DNA of 14,872 nt from JAQYVZ01 sp035269105 (lineage in GTDB: Bacteria; Desulfobacterota; Desulfuromonadia; Desulfuromonadales; BM103), in contig DATFJP010000271.1 in NCBI GenBank assembly GCA_035269105.1, positions 1-14,872 of the forward strand, in the 5' to 3' direction. Below the pieces are notes generated by a model. That model saw nothing but the letters and a program-made list of their open reading frames with translations, ran no database searches and was not told the origin of the DNA. The translations under genes were made by a program, and so were the position numbers. The first letter of the stretch is position 1, and every line of letters begins with the position of its first letter. Below are positions 1 to 6,369 of this stretch, one piece after another.

Positions 1-234
1 GCCAACCACCAGAGCGTCCGCCGCCACGATTTTTTGCCGCAAGGCGGTCATATCGTCTTTGATTTTGCAGACGTTGTCATTGACACAACCAAGACAACCG
101 AGACATGGACCGATGCGCAGGCTGGCCAGGGAAACGAATTCGGCTTGATTATCTGCGTACTTGAGGACCTCCCTTACCAAGATCTCAGTTGTTCCTCCCT
201 GTCGGGGGCTGCCGGAAATTCCTAAAATAGCCAT
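1..234 (-). CDS. Iron-sulfur flavoprotein / NADPH-dependent FMN reductase family (partial, C-terminus outside window)
   Basis: Only the first 78 codons are in the window, read from an ATG at 234 down to base 1 without a stop. The protein opens with a flavodoxin-like beta strand and an FMN-phosphate loop (GISGSPRQGGTTEIL, residues 5-19). A compact cysteine cluster follows, C44-x2-C47-x2-C50-x5-C56, then KIKDDM. In archaeal iron-sulfur flavoproteins this CX2CX2CX5C pattern binds a 4Fe-4S cluster that passes electrons to FMN, and related NADPH:FMN reductases carry a similar motif. An AAGGGG Shine-Dalgarno sits about 6 nt before the ATG. Only 11 bp separate it from the stop of the upstream flavoenzyme gene, so the two are probably co-transcribed and may share an electron-transfer role. 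The family call is firm. The electron donor, the acceptor and whether a cluster is actually bound are not known. Confidence 0.82.
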   Translation of the reverse strand, partial: MAILGISGSPRQGGTTEILVREVLKYADNQAEFVSLASLRIGPCLGCLGCVNDNVCKIKDDMTALRQKIVAADALVVG

Positions 235-245
235 ATTTTTCCCCT

Positions 246-2423
246 TCATGACTTCTCGGTGGCCGCGGCACTGCTTGGCTTGCGGCCCCGCCGCCAGGTG
301 TGGAATTTTTCCACCCAGCCCAGCAGTTTCTCCGGCACATGAGCCTTTTTCCATTCACCGGCGGCCATCTTGTTGGCCTCTGCCAGGGTCGGATAGGGAT
401 GGATGGTACCGAGAATCTTGTTCAGGCCGATGCCGTGCTTCATCGCCAGGATGTATTCGGCAAGCAGATCGCCAGCGTGGGTGCCGACGATTGTGACCCC
501 GAGGATTTTGTCTTTGCCTGGCGGGGTGATGATCTTGATCCAGCCGTGATCTTCGCCTTCAGCAATCGCACGATCGAGCTCGGCGAGTTCGAAGCGGGTG
601 ACTTCGTGATCGATCTGCTGCTCGCGGGCATCGGTTTCGTTAAGGCCGACCCGAGCAACCTCGGGGTCGGTAAAAGTACACCAGGGAATTACGCTATAAT
701 CGACGCGAAACTTCTTGAAATGACCAAACAGGGCGTTGACGCTGGCATACCACGCCTGGTGTCCGGCCGTGTGTGTGAACTGGTAGGGTCCAGCAACGTC
801 TCCGGCACAGAAAATGTTCGGGAGATTGGTGCGCAGAAAGGGGTCGGTTTCTATGGTGCCGCGCTCCGACAGTTGCACACCCAGTTCCTCGAGGCCAAAA
901 CCCTCGGTATTGGGGCGGCGGCCGACCGCGACCAGAATGCGGTCGAAGGGAATGCGCACGGTTCCTTCTTGATGTTCGCAGACCAGGAATGTCTCATCAC
1001 CTTCGACAACGACTTGCTTTGCCGCATGTTCCGTCAGAACTTTTACGCCCTCGGCTTCGAAGCTGCTGCGGACAAACTCTGCGACATCCGGGTCCTCCCG
1101 GCCCATGAGGTGCGGGGCCATTTCGACTTGCGTGACCTGCGAGCCGAAGCGGGCAAAAGCTTGCGTCATTTCACAACCGATTGGCCCGCCCCCAAGCACC
1201 ACGAGACGTTTGGGAAGTTCCCGGAGCTGCCATAGGTTGTCGGAAGTCAGGAAGTCGACCTTGTCGAGGCCGGGAATCGGCGGCACGAAGGGTTTCGCCC
1301 CAGTCGCTATGATGATGCTCCGGGTGGTCAGGGTCCGACCATCGACGTCGACGGTGAAAGGGGAGGTGGTCCGTGCTTCGCCCTGGATGCAATCAACACC
1401 GAGACTGGTGTAGCGCTCCAGCGAATCATGCGGTTCCACCTTGCTGACCACGCGCTGTACGCGCTCCATGACCTCGCCGAATTCGAAATCTGTGTCTGTT
1501 TTGCGGAAACCGAATTCCTCGGCGCGGCGACCGTAGGCCAGCATTTTGGCGGAGCGGATCAGGGCCTTGCTGGGGACGCAGCCGGTATTGAGGCAGTCGC
1601 CGCCCATTTTGTGCTTTTCGATCAGCGCGACCTTGGCCTTGACGGCTGCGGCGATGTAGCTTGACACCAGACCGGCCGAGCCGGCGCCGAGGACGACCAC
1701 GTTGTAATCAAAATTTTTCGGTTTGGAAAAATGTTTGCTGGTCTTGTGTCTCTTCATGAAATCGACTCCCTTGCGGGCCAAGAGCGGGAAGATGCCGAGC
1801 AAAGCCAAGGAAAAAATCAATTCGGGGGAAAGGACCCCTCCCAGGCTTTCAATTTGGCCGAGCTGGGTGCCTGCGTTGACATAGACGGCGGTTCCAAACA
1901 GCATGCCCACCTGGCTGACCCAGTAGAAGGTCAGGGTTTTCATGGGGGTCAGTCCCATCACCAGGTTGATCACAAAAAACGGGAAGATCGGCACCAGGCG
2001 AAGGGTGAAAAGGTAGAAAGCTCCTTCTCTTTCGATCCCGGCATTGAGGGCGATCAGCCGATTGCGGAATCGCTCCTGGACCCAGTCCCGCAACAGGAAG
2101 CGACTGACCAGAAAAGCCAGGGTGGCGCCGATTGTGCTGGCAAAGGAAACCACCACGAGAGCCGGCAAGAAGCCGAACAAGGCCCCGCCGGCCAAAGTCA
2201 TGACGGCTGCTCCGGGCAGGGACAGAGCCGTCACCAGGACATAAAGCACAAAATAAAGCCCCAGGGTCATCACTCGGTTGGCTGCATAGAACTGCTGAAA
2301 GGCCTCTTGACGAGCTTTGAGTTCATCCAGGGTCAGGTGGCGGTGCAGATCAAACGCGAAAAAAACCGCAACGAACGAAGCAATCGCCAAAAGGACCAAA
2401 ATTTTTTTCCAACGACCTGCCAT
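246..2423 (-). CDS. Membrane-anchored FAD-dependent pyridine nucleotide-disulfide oxidoreductase with N-terminal TVP38/TMEM64 (VTT) domain
   Basis: This 725-residue protein is a two-part fusion. Residues 1-225 form a TVP38/TMEM64 (SNARE-associated, DedA-like) membrane domain: an N-terminal membrane helix at about 8-24, then several hydrophobic helices with the family's LSLPGAAVMTLAGGALFG stretch near 67-84 and LRLVPIFPFFVIN near 141-153. Residues 238-725 are a class I flavoprotein disulfide reductase. It has an FAD site GAGSAG (246-251), redox-active cysteines in GGDCLNTGCVPSK (C277 and C282), an NAD(P) site LGGGPIG near 410, the second FAD contact CAGDVAG, and the C-terminal dimer interface with HPYPTLAE (H675, E682). 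This resembles mercuric reductase, but the N-terminal HMA domain and C-terminal vicinal cysteines that MerA uses to handle Hg(II) are absent, so mercury reduction is unlikely. The enzyme domain should face the cytoplasm. The start ATG follows AGAGGG by 4 nt. It lies between cytochrome P460 and the flavoprotein. The substrate is unknown. Confidence 0.9.
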   Translation of the reverse strand: MAGRWKKILVLLAIASFVAVFFAFDLHRHLTLDELKARQEAFQQFYAANRVMTLGLYFVLYVLVTALSLPGAAVMTLAGGALFGFLPALVVVSFASTIGATLAFLVSRFLLRDWVQERFRNRLIALNAGIEREGAFYLFTLRLVPIFPFFVINLVMGLTPMKTLTFYWVSQVGMLFGTAVYVNAGTQLGQIESLGGVLSPELIFSLALLGIFPLLARKGVDFMKRHKTSKHFSKPKNFDYNVVVLGAGSAGLVSSYIAAAVKAKVALIEKHKMGGDCLNTGCVPSKALIRSAKMLAYGRRAEEFGFRKTDTDFEFGEVMERVQRVVSKVEPHDSLERYTSLGVDCIQGEARTTSPFTVDVDGRTLTTRSIIIATGAKPFVPPIPGLDKVDFLTSDNLWQLRELPKRLVVLGGGPIGCEMTQAFARFGSQVTQVEMAPHLMGREDPDVAEFVRSSFEAEGVKVLTEHAAKQVVVEGDETFLVCEHQEGTVRIPFDRILVAVGRRPNTEGFGLEELGVQLSERGTIETDPFLRTNLPNIFCAGDVAGPYQFTHTAGHQAWYASVNALFGHFKKFRVDYSVIPWCTFTDPEVARVGLNETDAREQQIDHEVTRFELAELDRAIAEGEDHGWIKIITPPGKDKILGVTIVGTHAGDLLAEYILAMKHGIGLNKILGTIHPYPTLAEANKMAAGEWKKAHVPEKLLGWVEKFHTWRRGRKPSSAAATEKS

Positions 2424-2444
2424 GATGCCCTCTCAAGGGGGTTC

Positions 2445-2468
2445 GGGGGGAGGCTGGAGCCTCCCCCC
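2445..2468 (-). other. Intercistronic stem-loop between cytochrome P460 and TVP38-flavoenzyme genes
   Basis: A perfect 10-bp inverted repeat, GGGGGGAGGC and GCCTCCCCCC around a TGGA loop, lies 20 bp after the cytochrome stop and 21 bp before the flavoenzyme start. On the minus strand it is followed by C/G-rich sequence rather than a T-run, so it is not a canonical intrinsic terminator. It could act as an mRNA-stabilising or partially attenuating hairpin that sets cytochrome expression above that of the downstream genes. That role is inferred. Confidence 0.6.
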
Positions 2469-2488
2469 TTGTTCCTCTGTTCAGTTTC

Positions 2489-2983
2489 TTATTTGACCGG
2501 GCTGGTAAAGATCCAGTCATTCTGGATTGCAGCGGTGTGGCAGCCGATGCAGCCGGCAACCTTGCCTTCTTTCTCGATGGCTCCATCGGCCTTGTATTTG
2601 GCCCAGAACCAGTCGCCGGCGTCCGGGTTGTAACCTTCAACGCGGTACATGATTGTTACTGCGCCCAGGCTCTTGTCGGCCATGTAGTTCTCTTTGACGA
2701 TGATCGAGCCGTTGGCCAGGGTGCCGACCTTGTCATTGATTCCGGTCTCGGCAGCTTTGTTGACGTAAGTGGTTAGCAGTGCGCCGTGCGGGTGCTGTCC
2801 CTTGTAGAACTTGTCGGTTCCCGGCCAGAGAGCCCAATCCTGGTAGGGATTCTTTTTGGTGATGTAGTCATAAACGGCCTTGCCGTCTGTCTCAGGGGAT
2901 GTTCCGCCGCCGGCGAGGGCAGTTGCCCAGGTCATGGCTATCACGCCGCAGACAATCACTGCGCTAAATAGAGCTTTTTTCAT
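2489..2983 (-). CDS. Periplasmic c-type cytochrome P460 family protein
   Basis: The product is 164 residues, with a Sec signal peptide (MKK, then a hydrophobic core, then ATALA cut before GGG near residue 24). The mature part fits the cytochrome P460 domain: TDGKAVYDYI near 32-41, the conserved HPHGALLTTYVN stretch (64-75), NGSIIVKENY (91-100) and GDWFWAKY (123-130). One heme c motif, CIGCH (C145, C148, H149), lies near the C-terminus, as is usual for the family. Characterised members bind or oxidise hydroxylamine or NO, or are the non-crosslinked cytochrome c'-beta type that binds NO. Which applies cannot be told from sequence alone. I chose the ATG at 2983; an in-frame GTG at 2989 (adding two residues) lies closer to the AGAGGAG ribosome site and is equally possible. 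It sits 70 bp after the radical SAM gene and before the TVP38-flavoenzyme. Confidence 0.9.
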   Translation of the reverse strand: MKKALFSAVIVCGVIAMTWATALAGGGTSPETDGKAVYDYITKKNPYQDWALWPGTDKFYKGQHPHGALLTTYVNKAAETGINDKVGTLANGSIIVKENYMADKSLGAVTIMYRVEGYNPDAGDWFWAKYKADGAIEKEGKVAGCIGCHTAAIQNDWIFTSPVK

Positions 2984-3053
2984 AGTCACGCTTCTCCTCT
3001 CAAGGTTAGGGTTGGAGTTTCAGGCCCATCCTGATTCTCCTGGAAATCCTTGC

Positions 3054-3968
3054 TCATGTTCCTTCCGAACAGTTCGCGCCACCGGTAAAACAGGCATAGC
3101 AACGGTGGTGGCCCAGCATCACACGCTTTTCCATCGCGGCCTTTAACGTGGGGCCAAGATCGAAGCTTGAGATATCATCAACCAGGGTGCAGGCATAGAC
3201 GCCACAGGTGCCGTTTTTGCGCACGATCATTTTGCTGAAATTGCACATGAAGGCAGCACGTTGTTCGCCACTTAAATAACGGGTCATGCAGGTTTCGGTA
3301 ATTTCCGGGACATTGGACTGTGAGCCGGGACGATGGAATTCAGGGAATTTGATGATAGGAATATCCTTGGGAACGCCGGCCACACTTAAAAAGGGTTCAT
3401 AGGCGCGGTCCACGGCAGCGCTGTCCTCATCGGGCCGTTTTAAGCGCGCAATTGAAACGCCGAAGCCGGCCTGATGCAGCCGACCGAGCGTATCCAGGGC
3501 CTTGGCAAAACTTCCTCTGCCACGGGCGCGATCATGTGCGGCCGGATCGGGATGGTCGAGGCTGATGCGGAAGTTCAGCGGATTCGGCTTGCCGTGCAAC
3601 TGGCGGATTTCGGCCAGTTTGTTGATGAGCGGGCCGGTTGCATTGGTCAAAACCAGACAGGGACGGTGAACCAGGGCGGTGTCCAGAATCTCGATAATCT
3701 TCGGGTTGACGAACGGCTCTCCGCCCGTGAAGGAAAACTTCTCTACACCGAGTTCGACAGCCTCGCCGATAAAGCGTTGGGCATCATGCAGAGTGAGCGG
3801 TTCAATTCGTCCATCGCCCGGTTTGGAACCTTCATAACAAAAGGCGCAGCGCAGGTTGCAGTTGGTTCCGGTATGAAACCAGAGTTCTTGCAGAGCTTGC
3901 GGTTGAATATAGCCGCGAGGCTCATCCTGGCTTGTGTACTTCCAGTCGTCGGTGCGATTCATCTTCAT
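3054..3968 (-). CDS. Radical SAM protein with cysteine-rich (SPASM/twitch-like) C-terminus
   Basis: This 304-residue enzyme has the radical SAM CX3CX2C motif in TNCNLRCAFC (C37, C41, C44), which binds the 4Fe-4S cluster that cleaves S-adenosylmethionine. It is followed by the FTGGEPFVNP motif that contacts SAM and a partial TIM-barrel. The C-terminal third has further cysteines at about 242, 255, 260, 290, 293 and 300, the last three in a CYACFTGGANC arrangement. This suggests at least one auxiliary cluster as in SPASM/twitch proteins, which often modify peptides or proteins. The start was set at the ATG at 3968 because AAGGGA precedes it by 9 nt; an upstream ATG at 4001 has no ribosome site, and a third lies at 3962. 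It is placed between a Crp-type regulator and cytochrome P460, so a maturation role for a neighbour is conceivable but unproven. The substrate is unknown. Confidence 0.88.
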   Translation of the reverse strand: MKMNRTDDWKYTSQDEPRGYIQPQALQELWFHTGTNCNLRCAFCYEGSKPGDGRIEPLTLHDAQRFIGEAVELGVEKFSFTGGEPFVNPKIIEILDTALVHRPCLVLTNATGPLINKLAEIRQLHGKPNPLNFRISLDHPDPAAHDRARGRGSFAKALDTLGRLHQAGFGVSIARLKRPDEDSAAVDRAYEPFLSVAGVPKDIPIIKFPEFHRPGSQSNVPEITETCMTRYLSGEQRAAFMCNFSKMIVRKNGTCGVYACTLVDDISSFDLGPTLKAAMEKRVMLGHHRCYACFTGGANCSEGT

Positions 3969-4029
3969 GAGAAAAGATCCCTTTGCGCTTGAGTGAGTCA
4001 TTTCAAACCAAAGCTGGAATTGGCTGCTT

Positions 4030-4764
4030 TCAGAGAGGCGACGCTTCGCTGTCCAGAAGGTCCGGGACGTTGAGGTCGCCTTCCGACGTCAAAGTTTTCA
4101 TGAGTTCTTTGGCATTGGTCAGGATGATCGTGCGAAAGCCGGTATCAATCAGGCCTGCCTTCTTGAACTCTGCGATCCGGGTGGCAACGGCTTCCCGGGA
4201 CGCGCCCACCAGATGAGCAAGATCTTTCTGGCTCAAAGGTAAACTGACGCTGCCGTCAGCCATCCTGGTGCCGTGGCGACGCGCCTGCCAGAGCAAGGTC
4301 AGCACCAGCCGGTTGGCGACTGGCTGAAAGATCAGGTCTTCCAGGCGCATTTCCAGCTCCCGGCGGCGCAAGCCAACCATTTTCAATACCCGCAAGGCCA
4401 TTTCCGGGTGCCTTTGCAGCAGGTCCTCGAACTCTCGTCGGGTTATGATGCATAGCAAAGCATTGTCGACCGCTGTGGCACTGTGGGTCCGAACCTCTTC
4501 TCCCGCGACCGCCAGCTCGCCGAAGATTTCCCCCGGGCCAAGGATATCCAGAATCACTTCCCGCCCTTCGGCGCTGGTTCGGGTCAACTTGACGCGCCCC
4601 TGTTTGACCAGGTAGATGCTGTCGCTTTGCTCATGAGCGAAATAGAAGGTCGTGTCCTTCTTGCAGGAAACCATTTCGCTCTGTTTGGCCAGTCGCTGCA
4701 ATTCATCTTCCTGCAGCCAGGAGAAAAGCGCGGCATTTTTGATGTACCAGAGCCTGCTTTGCAT
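4030..4764 (-). CDS. Crp/Fnr family transcriptional regulator
   Basis: The 244-residue protein has an N-terminal cyclic-nucleotide-binding-like beta-barrel (about 12-112, with LGPGEIFGELAVAGEE at 75-90), a long dimerisation helix (about 115-150) and a Crp-type winged helix (LPLSQKDLAHLVGASREAV, from 176). FNR's N-terminal cysteine cluster is absent (the cysteines are C34 and C105), so it is not an oxygen sensor of the FNR type. Where cAMP-binding CRP has Arg-Ser after the phosphate-binding cassette, this protein reads His-Ser (94-95), which argues against cAMP. The recognition helix keeps CRP's Arg-Glu pair (R190, E191) but has Thr at the position of CRP's second arginine (T195). It precedes the radical SAM gene by 61 bp and probably controls that cluster. 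The ligand is unknown. The ATG follows GAGG by 8 nt. Confidence 0.9.
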   Translation of the reverse strand: MQSRLWYIKNAALFSWLQEDELQRLAKQSEMVSCKKDTTFYFAHEQSDSIYLVKQGRVKLTRTSAEGREVILDILGPGEIFGELAVAGEEVRTHSATAVDNALLCIITRREFEDLLQRHPEMALRVLKMVGLRRRELEMRLEDLIFQPVANRLVLTLLWQARRHGTRMADGSVSLPLSQKDLAHLVGASREAVATRIAEFKKAGLIDTGFRTIILTNAKELMKTLTSEGDLNVPDLLDSEASPL

Positions 4765-4832
4765 ATTCGTCGCCTCAATGGTGAGCCTGGTTTCCGCCGG
4801 AAACGGTTCTTTTCCGGTTCGAAAACCTCACT

Positions 4833-4861
4833 GTGTCCATCCGGAGTTTCCGGATGGACAC
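4833..4861 (-). terminator. Probable terminator hairpin after the AhpD-like gene
   Basis: A perfect 12-bp stem, GTGTCCATCCGG and CCGGATGGACAC, surrounds a 5-nt loop. Its upstream arm includes the last base of the TAG stop codon of the preceding gene. On the minus strand it is followed seven bases later by a TTTT run, so the U-tract is short and displaced and termination may be only partial. It separates the tetR unit from the Crp-headed unit. Confidence 0.55.
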
Positions 4862-5388
4862 TAACCCAGTTCGACATCCAGTGCGTCCAGGAATTTATTG
4901 AACGCCGTAAAGACTTCCATGACACCGAGTGCCTCGATGATCTCGGCGTCACTGGCGCCCACGTCACGGACACCCAGAAACTCCTCGTCCGTCACGTCGT
5001 TGGCAGCCTTGTTCGCTTTTCGGGCGTAACGGATCAGGGCTCGCTCCTTCTCCGAGAAATCAGCTTTATCCAGGTCGGTTTCGATGCGGGCAATTTCATC
5101 TTCGCTGACGCCGATTGTCTTGAGGGCGCCGCTGTGAGCGGCGACACAGTACTTGCAGCCGTTGTCCCTGGAAACGAGCAGGGCAATCGCCTCTTTTGTC
5201 TTGCGCGATAAAGCCCCCTCCATCATGACGCGTTTGACCTTGTGCCAGTTCGCCTCCAGCAGGGGCGGGTGGTGCGCGTAGGTGCGGAAAAGATTCGGGA
5301 CCATGCCGAAGGCTTTCTTGATGTCCTGAAAAATCTCTTCGACCTCTGTGGGGCCGGTGCCGGGTGCAACGGTTTCAATCCGATTCAT
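4861..5388 (-). CDS. AhpD-like / carboxymuconolactone decarboxylase family protein (peroxidase-related)
   Basis: This 175-residue all-helical protein belongs to the AhpD-like superfamily. The signature NGCKYCVAAHSG carries the redox pair C78 and C81 plus H85, in the CxxC-x3-H arrangement that AhpD and peroxidase-related (YciW/PA0269-like) members use for thiol-peroxide chemistry. The N-terminal half has the characteristic FGMVPNLFRTYAHHPPLLEA stretch (27-46). True carboxymuconolactone decarboxylases of the protocatechuate pathway lack this cysteine pair, so a peroxide- or disulfide-related role is favoured over aromatic catabolism. A strong AGGAGAAGGA ribosome site lies just before the ATG. 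The gene starts 31 bp after the tetR stop and shares its transcript, so it is the likely target of that repressor. The natural substrate is not known. Confidence 0.87.
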   Translation of the reverse strand: MNRIETVAPGTGPTEVEEIFQDIKKAFGMVPNLFRTYAHHPPLLEANWHKVKRVMMEGALSRKTKEAIALLVSRDNGCKYCVAAHSGALKTIGVSEDEIARIETDLDKADFSEKERALIRYARKANKAANDVTDEEFLGVRDVGASDAEIIEALGVMEVFTAFNKFLDALDVELG

Positions 5389-5419
5389 ATTCCTTCTCCT
5401 GATAAAAACGGGTTCAAGG

Positions 5420-6007
5420 TCAAACTTTCAGTTCGAGCAGAATTCGCAGTGATTCAAGGGCTCGTTGCAGCGGTCCCGCATCCTTTTGCAGCCGGGACTG
5501 CATGATTCCCCCTTCAATTGTGCCGACGATCAGTTCAGCCAGATGAGAGGCCGGCAGGTCCTGACGAACCTGTCCACTGTCCTGGGCAGCCTCGATGGTT
5601 TCCTCCAGTTTTCCGATCCATTCAGCGAAAACTTCACCGACCAGTTCGGCGAAAGGCGGCGCATTGTCGCAGGCTTCAAGTGCCGTGTTGCCAAACAGGC
5701 AGCCGCCGACAAATCCTTTGCTCCGGTTGCGCTCCAGGGCATGGCGGAAGAAGTTGTCCAGGCTGGCGCCGGGCGTTTCACCCCGAAGCGAATCATCCAG
5801 GAATTGCTTGAAAGTCTTTCGCGCCCTGCGTAGAACCTCGAGGCCGATTTCTTCCTTGTTGGCAAAATGAAAATAGATGTTTCCCTTCGTCATGCCTGTC
5901 GCAGCGAGCAGGTCGTTGATGGTTGTGATTAAAAAGCCTTTGCGATGGAAAACCGGAGAGGCTTCATCAAGGATTCTTTGCCGGGTTAATTGTCCTTTGG
6001 TTGCCAT
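5420..6007 (-). CDS. TetR/AcrR family transcriptional regulator
   Basis: The 195-residue protein has a TetR-type N-terminal DNA-binding domain: RQRILDEASPVFHRKGF (9-25) and the helix-turn-helix ITTINDLLAATGMTKGNIYF (27-46), ending in HFANKEEI. The ligand domain contains GGCLFGNTALEACD (101-114), a segment recurring in the branch that includes LmrA/YxaF- and NemR-like repressors. Its cysteines, C103 and C113, could sense electrophiles or oxidants, although that is inference. The ATG is preceded by AGGAG with 9-nt spacing. That Shine-Dalgarno is part of the right arm of a 40-bp inverted repeat overlapping the promoter, so autorepression is very likely. The next gene, an AhpD-like protein, follows after 31 bp. 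Confidence 0.9.
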   Translation of the reverse strand: MATKGQLTRQRILDEASPVFHRKGFLITTINDLLAATGMTKGNIYFHFANKEEIGLEVLRRARKTFKQFLDDSLRGETPGASLDNFFRHALERNRSKGFVGGCLFGNTALEACDNAPPFAELVGEVFAEWIGKLEETIEAAQDSGQVRQDLPASHLAELIVGTIEGGIMQSRLQKDAGPLQRALESLRILLELKV

Positions 6008-6017
6008 GGTCGGTTGC

Positions 6018-6057
6018 TCCTAAGAAAAAAACGGACCGTTCGGTTTTTTTCTTAGGA
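6018..6057 (-). promoter_or_regulatory. Operator: 40-bp inverted repeat overlapping the tetR promoter
   Basis: Two 15-nt arms (TCCTAAGAAAAAAAC and GTTTTTTTCTTAGGA) match perfectly around a 10-nt centre. Within the centre lie two overlapping GC-rich dyads, AACGGACCGTT (6030-6040) and ACCGTTCGGT (6035-6044), typical of TetR-family half-sites. The repeat covers the -10 element, the expected transcription start and the ribosome site of the tetR gene that begins 11 bp away, so a bound repressor would block transcription of its own operon. Confidence 0.75.
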
Positions 6058-6081
6058 TACCACGTCATCATTTCCTGTCAA
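6054..6081 (-). promoter_or_regulatory. Sigma-70-type promoter for the tetR-ahpD-like operon
   Basis: On the minus strand a consensus TTGACA (-35, bases 6081-6076) is followed by a 16-bp spacer and TATCCT (-10, bases 6059-6054), which matches four of six consensus positions. Transcription would start near 6047, inside the inverted-repeat operator and about 40 bases upstream of the tetR start codon. Confidence 0.6.
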
Positions 6082-6369
6082 CGCCCGCTCAATGCATCCA
6101 GCTCTCCGTGAGAGCGATCAAGGCGGAAGGAAATGCGGTCAAAGAGAGCAATGCAGGTCGCTGTGACTGCCTGTCCTTGTCAACCACCTTAGAGGCACTA
6201 TCAGGTTTCTGGATATAATCTGGATTACATTTTGCGGAAAATTTGCAAACGATTCTTTTCGAACTGTTGCGAAGGACTCTGTGGCCTTTTTCGATGCGCT
6301 TCGGCAGGTTTTCCGGACCAACATCGGCGGGCAGCTGCCTCCGGCAGGCCGCTGCAGACCTTGGGGGCA
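6082..6369. other. Intergenic region without a recognisable gene
   Basis: Between the tetR promoter and the end of the M28 peptidase gene there are about 290 bases with no convincing coding region on either strand. Short open frames here show no family motif and overlap one another in several frames. The only structure I see is an imperfect GC-rich hairpin at 6331-6355 with no following T-run. Confidence 0.5.

Noticed and set aside
300..1235. Long plus-strand open frame (311 codons) opposite the TVP38-flavoenzyme gene
   Set aside because: It is antisense to a gene with complete catalytic motifs, shows no family signature and arises from codon bias of the real gene.
246..2423. Annotation as mercuric reductase (merA)
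   Set aside because: No HMA domain, no C-terminal vicinal cysteines and no mer genes nearby; only the general disulfide reductase fold is shared.
1731..2633. Plus-strand open frame of 300 codons rich in Gln, Gly and His
   Set aside because: It spans two real minus-strand genes and their hairpin, is low in complexity and has no recognisable domain.
3989..4006. TTGA-N10-TCAA dyad upstream of the radical SAM gene as a Crp/Fnr box
   Set aside because: Crp/Fnr sites have six bases between the TTGA/TCAA cores; ten places the half-sites too far apart for normal binding.
6331..6355. GC-rich imperfect hairpin after the M28 peptidase as terminator
   Set aside because: The stem is interrupted by a mismatch and no T-run follows on the minus strand.
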